Source of the DNA: Pseudohongiella sp.
GTDB lineage: Bacteria; Pseudomonadota; Gammaproteobacteria; Pseudomonadales; Pseudohongiellaceae
DNA length: 9,898 nt
NCBI GenBank assembly: GCA_030652635.1
Contig: JAUSPW010000591.1
Coordinates: 1-9,898, forward strand
Direction of reading: 5' to 3'
Position 1 is the first letter of the stretch. The number at the start of each line of letters is the position of its first letter. Of this stretch, positions 6,553 to 9,898 are shown piece after piece. The position numbers were made by a program, and so were the translations under genes. A model generated the notes under the pieces. That model was not told where the DNA came from. It saw nothing but the letters and a program-made list of their open reading frames with translations, and did no database searches.

Positions 6553-7908
6553 TTAAGCTATGACGTCGCTGACGGCCCGGGCCGTGCGCATTGAGCCGGT
6601 ACCAAACTCGCCCACCGGCGCACCGGCCAACTGCATCGCAGTCAAAGACACTCGTGTCACAGACTCTCCCGGCGCATGAATGTGTTGACCAGCTTTGTGC
6701 CTGCCACCCGCGCCGCCCGCCAGCATCATGGGAATATTCTCAAGTGAATGGATCTTGGCATATCCGGTATCACTGAACGCAAACACCAGGCAGTTATCCA
6801 GCAAGGTGCCACTGCCTTCTTTGACCGCATCGAGCTCCTCAAGGAAGGCACCAAAACCTTCCATCACCAGTCCTGCCAGTTTGCTGGACTCGGGTTGATA
6901 ACCCAGCTGAGCATGCGTGGGTTCATCGTGGGTAATCTGATGATAAATTTTGCTTTGTCCGGCCACGTACGTTTCCGAGGTGCCGCCGGTGTGGATAAAG
7001 TTGAATACACGGGATTGATCACAGGCCAGCCCCATGGCCAACAAACGCGCCATGACGCGGGTATTGCTGTTGACGACATCAACGGATGCGGCGCGCGCCA
7101 TTTCTGCAGGTGTATCCGGTAATACACAGGCCTCGCGAGGCTCTGGACGCTGCAATTGCACTGCGAGCTGATTTTCCATTTCGCGCAGGGACGTGAAGTA
7201 TTGCTCCAGCTTGATCTGATCGTCGTGCCCGACACTGCGTAGCAAAGACTGCCGCTGCTCAGTCACCGCAGACAACACGCTCTGACGCAACATGATTGCC
7301 GGGTCTGGCGCCCAATGATCACTGTTTGGATCCTGAAAACCATCACCAAACAAGCGGCGATACAAGGCTACTGTTGTCTGATCGGGCGAAGCAAATGTAG
7401 ATCCGGTGCGGGTTGAGTAGCTGATCGGTCGACGAGAGATCGAGGCATCAATATCCAACACTTTAAACCGCGTTGAACCGCCAATGGCATCCGCCACACG
7501 TGTATCCAGCGTCGGCGCATCAAACCGGCCGCTGCCCGCAGGGGCCACACCCGACAGGATGGACGCATGCCCACTCCAATGCACAAGGTTCGGTCGGGTA
7601 TCCGGAATGGCGCGAAACCCCGAAAACACCGAGACTTTGTGCTTTAACGCGGCAATCGCCTGCAACTCTGGCGTAATCTCATAGTCCAACCCGGTCTTCT
7701 GTGGCACCCAGCGCGTGCCCCCGGCGGGGGTATCAGTGAGACCCAGCCCCCAAAAATAGGTACCAAAGCGTGTGGGAATGGAGCTGCCATCGGCATACGC
7801 ATTTCCATTATCGTTCAGAAACAGATTCAGCAATGGCAGCCCCATGCTGACGGTTGCGCCACCCAATATGCCTTTCAGCAGTGAACGTCGATTGAAGTTC
7901 TTAGCCAT
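6553..7908 (-). CDS. DUF1552 family protein with Tat-like signal
   Basis: This 451-residue protein begins NRRSLLKGILGG (6-17), a twin-arginine motif followed by a hydrophobic stretch and AYA-DG (cleavage near 39). It should therefore be exported folded. The body matches DUF1552, a family of unassigned function that I relate to DUF1501 and the alkaline-phosphatase/sulfatase fold. VHWSGHASILSG (109-120), HQITHDEPTHAQLG (323-336) and FSDTGYAKIH (378-387) hold the His and Asp residues that could form metal sites, notably Asp380 and His387. The C-terminus has the usual LAGGAGGRHKAG. The ATG is 3 bp past the DUF1592-protein stop, and its GGGGGAA ribosome site lies inside that gene's end, so translation is coupled. 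The enzymatic activity is unproven. Confidence 0.9.
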   Translation of the reverse strand: MAKNFNRRSLLKGILGGATVSMGLPLLNLFLNDNGNAYADGSSIPTRFGTYFWGLGLTDTPAGGTRWVPQKTGLDYEITPELQAIAALKHKVSVFSGFRAIPDTRPNLVHWSGHASILSGVAPAGSGRFDAPTLDTRVADAIGGSTRFKVLDIDASISRRPISYSTRTGSTFASPDQTTVALYRRLFGDGFQDPNSDHWAPDPAIMLRQSVLSAVTEQRQSLLRSVGHDDQIKLEQYFTSLREMENQLAVQLQRPEPREACVLPDTPAEMARAASVDVVNSNTRVMARLLAMGLACDQSRVFNFIHTGGTSETYVAGQSKIYHQITHDEPTHAQLGYQPESSKLAGLVMEGFGAFLEELDAVKEGSGTLLDNCLVFAFSDTGYAKIHSLENIPMMLAGGAGGRHKAGQHIHAPGESVTRVSLTAMQLAGAPVGEFGTGSMRTARAVSDVIA

Positions 7909-7911
7909 GAT

Positions 7912-9606
7912 TCATTCCCCCTGCTGCTGTGATTGGGCCAGCGCCGTGTCAGGCGCAGAACTTGCGTTTTTAGCGACACCTTGCGGGAGTACAACCTCAA
8001 AAAACTCCGGTGTACGCGCTATCTGGCTGAACAGCGCAGGCACCCGATAACCATTGCCGGCAAACTGTTCGATTTGTGTGTTGATATAAGTACGCTCAGC
8101 GCTGCCTGGCATGCGAGCAGCACCGTATGCATAGACATTGCGGACAAGGCAGGACGACGCCCTGGGATCGTTGTACAAGAACTTACCCAGCCCTTGCGCG
8201 CCTGCAAATTTATTGCCAAACAGGTCGGCCGTCACATCGATCAGCTGGCCGTTTTCAAATTTGCGCAACTGCCCCAGTCCATCAAAGTGCTCAAGCGCCA
8301 ACCCAGGCGGATCGCTGCGCTGGTGGCAGACGATACAACCAGGATTACTCATGTGATCCAGCAGTCGCTCACGCGAGGTTGCCGCATCACTGTCCACAAC
8401 CGCCGAAAAATCTACATCGGCAGGCGGCTCCGGAGTATGTTCACACAAGAAAATCTCGTGCAGCTTGATACCCCGAATTGTTGGAGAAGAGGTGCCCGGG
8501 TGTGCATACAGGGACAGAAATCCGATTTGTGAAAAAATACCTGAACGCTCGGCGGATTCGGGGAATGTGTAAGGCGCCCATTCTTCACTGGACGCAAACG
8601 GAACCTGGTAAATCGCAGCCAGTGGTCGGTTGAGGAAGGTCTCATTCGACGTAAATATTTCACGGTAATCGCGCTCTTTGACAACCAGCAGATCCACCAG
8701 CGTCCGGATCATCTGCTGTTCAGCGCTGTCCGCAACCAACTGATTGAATTTTGGATAGATGCTGGATTCCTTGACCATATTGTCAAATCCATCAATCTGC
8801 ATCATGTCGATCAGGAATGCCTGTATGCCCTCCTGCACCCGAGGCGATTCACTCAATCTCGCAATCTGGCTTTGTAAACCCTCATCGGTCAGCAATTCAC
8901 CACTCGCGGCGGCCGCCAACAATGCTGCATCCGGAGCACTATTCCAGAACAGAAAGGACAATCGGGATGCACGTGAATACGCATCCAGCCGCCAGCCATC
9001 TGCATTGGCAGGGTCCGGTTCTGCGCGCTCAATCCGGAACAGATATTCCGGTGCCGCCAGTAAACTGCTCAAGGCCAGTTGCAGCCCGGTATAAAAATCA
9101 CCTGATTGTTGGGTGCCTGAGGCCGCAGCCGCCAATCTTGCATCCAACTCCGTTGTGCTGAGCGGGCGACGGAACAACAACTCGCCGTAGTGGCTGATGA
9201 ATTTTGCAGCACAGTCGTGATCAAACGAGGATACCGACGCTGGAGTACAAGGCGTAGAGGTAGCGCGTTGCTGCTCACTGAGCACTTGCCGCGAAATATC
9301 CTGAGCAAGCGTAAAGTACTGTTCAAAGCCCGCAGCCGTCAGCGACAAAGTAGCGCTGCCTAGGGCCTGCAGACCCAGTTCACGGCGCTCAGGTTCAAAT
9401 CGCCCACTGATCTGGATAGTGTCACCAAACACATCGGCGATGCTTTGACGATACTGCGGTTCAGTCAGACGGCGCACAGCAACAACCAGGGAGGAATCAT
9501 TACTGTCGTTGACAGAGTCATCTGCAAAAACAACGTAACTACAGAGTGCGGCACTTAGCCCCAACCCAATAGCGGTCGTCAAAACAAACAGGCGAGCAGA
9601 TTTCAT
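7912..9606 (-). CDS. DUF1592/DUF1588/DUF1585 exported protein with a CxxCH motif
   Basis: This 564-residue protein has a Sec signal peptide (cleavage probably after VFA, residue 28). The domains follow the usual order for this family: DUF1587-like RRLTEPQYRQSIADVFG (45-61); DUF1595-like LLFRRPLSTTELDARLA (143-159); DUF1592 from LQLALSSLLAAPEYLFRIE to RASRLSFLFWNSAPD (175-226); DUF1588 from RSGIFSQIGFLSLYAHPGTS (354-373) to NPGCIVCHQRSDPPGLALE (421-439); and DUF1585 (about 455-540), with SCLVRNVYAYGAAR. Cys424, Cys427 and His428 form one CxxCH, capable of binding haem c in the periplasm, though the motif may have another role here. These domains are common in planctomycetes and also found beside DUF1552 genes in proteobacteria. 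It is the first gene of the operon; AAGGT lies 9 nt before the ATG. Confidence 0.92.
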   Translation of the reverse strand: MKSARLFVLTTAIGLGLSAALCSYVVFADDSVNDSNDSSLVVAVRRLTEPQYRQSIADVFGDTIQISGRFEPERRELGLQALGSATLSLTAAGFEQYFTLAQDISRQVLSEQQRATSTPCTPASVSSFDHDCAAKFISHYGELLFRRPLSTTELDARLAAAASGTQQSGDFYTGLQLALSSLLAAPEYLFRIERAEPDPANADGWRLDAYSRASRLSFLFWNSAPDAALLAAAASGELLTDEGLQSQIARLSESPRVQEGIQAFLIDMMQIDGFDNMVKESSIYPKFNQLVADSAEQQMIRTLVDLLVVKERDYREIFTSNETFLNRPLAAIYQVPFASSEEWAPYTFPESAERSGIFSQIGFLSLYAHPGTSSPTIRGIKLHEIFLCEHTPEPPADVDFSAVVDSDAATSRERLLDHMSNPGCIVCHQRSDPPGLALEHFDGLGQLRKFENGQLIDVTADLFGNKFAGAQGLGKFLYNDPRASSCLVRNVYAYGAARMPGSAERTYINTQIEQFAGNGYRVPALFSQIARTPEFFEVVLPQGVAKNASSAPDTALAQSQQQGE

Positions 9607-9665
9607 AATGGGCTGACCTTTTTTAGTTTTTAGTTATTATTTTTTGAATGTCGCGGCACTCACGC

Positions 9666-9695
9666 TGGAAAATATGTATGTTTCTATATTTTCCA
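9666..9695. promoter_or_regulatory. Perfect 10+10 bp inverted repeat, candidate operator
   Basis: TGGAAAATAT (9666-9675) and ATATTTTCCA (9686-9695) are perfect inverted arms around a 10-bp spacer. The element starts ten bases beyond the -10 box of the predicted operon promoter, covering or following the transcription start. A repressor bound here would block initiation. The TetR protein encoded at the operon's end is the obvious candidate, although a 10-bp spacer is wider than typical TetR sites. Alternatively it may form an RNA hairpin in the 5' leader. Confidence 0.6.
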
Positions 9696-9704
9696 TGTTG
9701 CCTG

Positions 9705-9732
9705 AGTCTACCTGCTTGAGTCAGCTTGTCAA
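9705..9732 (-). promoter_or_regulatory. Predicted promoter of the DUF1592-DUF1552-TetR operon
   Basis: On the minus strand, a perfect TTGACA -35 box (9727-9732) is followed after 16 bp by TAGACT (9705-9710), which matches four of six -10 bases. Transcription would start near 9698, giving a leader of about 90 nt before the ATG at 9606. The leader contains the inverted repeat at 9666-9695 and an A-rich stretch at 9620-9646. Confidence 0.6.
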
Positions 9733-9758
9733 TATCCTAAGAAGGTTGGAAAGGAGCC

Positions 9759-9818
9759 CGACGCAGCCCCGAGCCCGAGCGCAACTCCAACTACGGAGTG
9801 AGCATCGGGAGGGCGTCG
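9759..9818. other. Nested three-tier stem-loop upstream of the DUF1592 operon promoter
   Basis: Three helices nest. CGACGC (9759-9764) pairs with GCGTCG (9813-9818). CCCGAGC (9774-9780) pairs with GCATCGGG (9802-9809) with one bulged A. ACTCC (9784-9788) pairs with GGAGT (9795-9799) around a 6-nt loop. The right-hand part overlaps the weaker end of the repeat. It lies upstream of the predicted promoter, so it would belong to a transcript from the neighbouring gene or to the repeat element itself. Confidence 0.5.
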
Positions 9819-9898
9819 TGATGCCGGCCCAATCAGGCCGCGCTTATCTTCTGATTGTCCGACCGAAAAACGCGAGCACTGTCCGAACTCCGAGTGCG
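9799..9898 (-). repeat. Right copy of the ~100-bp repeat, inverted relative to the left end
   Basis: The reverse complement of 9824-9898 aligns with 33-108, and 9799-9823 continues the alignment with 109-133 at lower identity. A perfect hairpin CGGCC/GGCCG (9825-9829 with 9836-9840, loop CAATCA) is conserved imperfectly in the left copy. A T-run (five, read on the minus strand, 9866-9870) follows the CACT/AGTG stem. The match runs to the last base of the window, so the repeat is truncated by the window edge. Confidence 0.8.

Noticed and set aside
7933..8532. A 199-residue plus-strand open frame opposite the DUF1592 gene
   Set aside because: It is a shadow of the conserved DUF1588/DUF1585 region on the other strand; its composition and content look like antisense translation.
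9537..9545. Lipoprotein signal in the DUF1592 protein (Cys22)
   Set aside because: The residues before Cys22 are AAL, which does not fit a lipobox with small residues at -1. A Sec cleavage after VFA is more likely.
9759..9898. Integron attC recombination site
   Set aside because: The nested stems and a nearby toxin-antitoxin pair suggested it, but the RYYYAAC/GTTRRRY end boxes are not found and the genes are not arranged as cassettes.

Overview
The window looks like chromosomal DNA from a heterotrophic, probably marine or soil, gammaproteobacterium. This is inference from moderate GC content, Shine-Dalgarno-led genes, a paired acyl-CoA dehydrogenase operon, a VapBC-type toxin-antitoxin pair and a Sec/Tat-exported DUF1592/DUF1552 gene set. 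No rRNA, tRNA, CRISPR array or transposase is visible. Nine protein-coding genes are supported: seven on the minus strand, and the two toxin-antitoxin genes on the plus strand.

Layout, left to right. Positions 33-133 hold one copy of a roughly 100-bp repeat; its inverted partner lies at the far right end (9799-9898). Positions 160-2558 (minus) carry two acyl-CoA dehydrogenase genes in one operon. The upstream subunit has intact FAD and catalytic signatures. The downstream one has lost them, a pattern known from heteromeric enzymes of steroid side-chain degradation. Positions 2786-3414 (plus) carry a Phd/YefM-type antitoxin and a PIN-domain toxin with a 4-nt overlap. They sit behind a good promoter and two copies of a perfect 8-bp palindrome. 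Positions 3471-4361 (minus) encode a ten-helix EamA/DMT exporter.

The right half (9606 down to 4558, minus) looks like one transcription unit of about 5.1 kb: a Sec-exported DUF1587/1595/1592/1588/1585 protein with one CxxCH motif, a Tat-exported DUF1552 protein, a Sec-exported 419-residue protein of no family I recognise, and a TetR-type regulator. A promoter with a perfect TTGACA -35 box lies upstream of the first gene. A perfect 10+10 bp inverted repeat sits at or just after the expected transcription start, an attractive operator for the co-encoded TetR protein. This looks like a regulated envelope system whose chemistry is not established, and it is the most interesting part of the window.

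The inverted repeats at the two extremes contain several hairpins. Their placement at both edges suggests either that the contig was broken at a multicopy element or that the segment is flanked by inverted copies; the sequence alone cannot decide.
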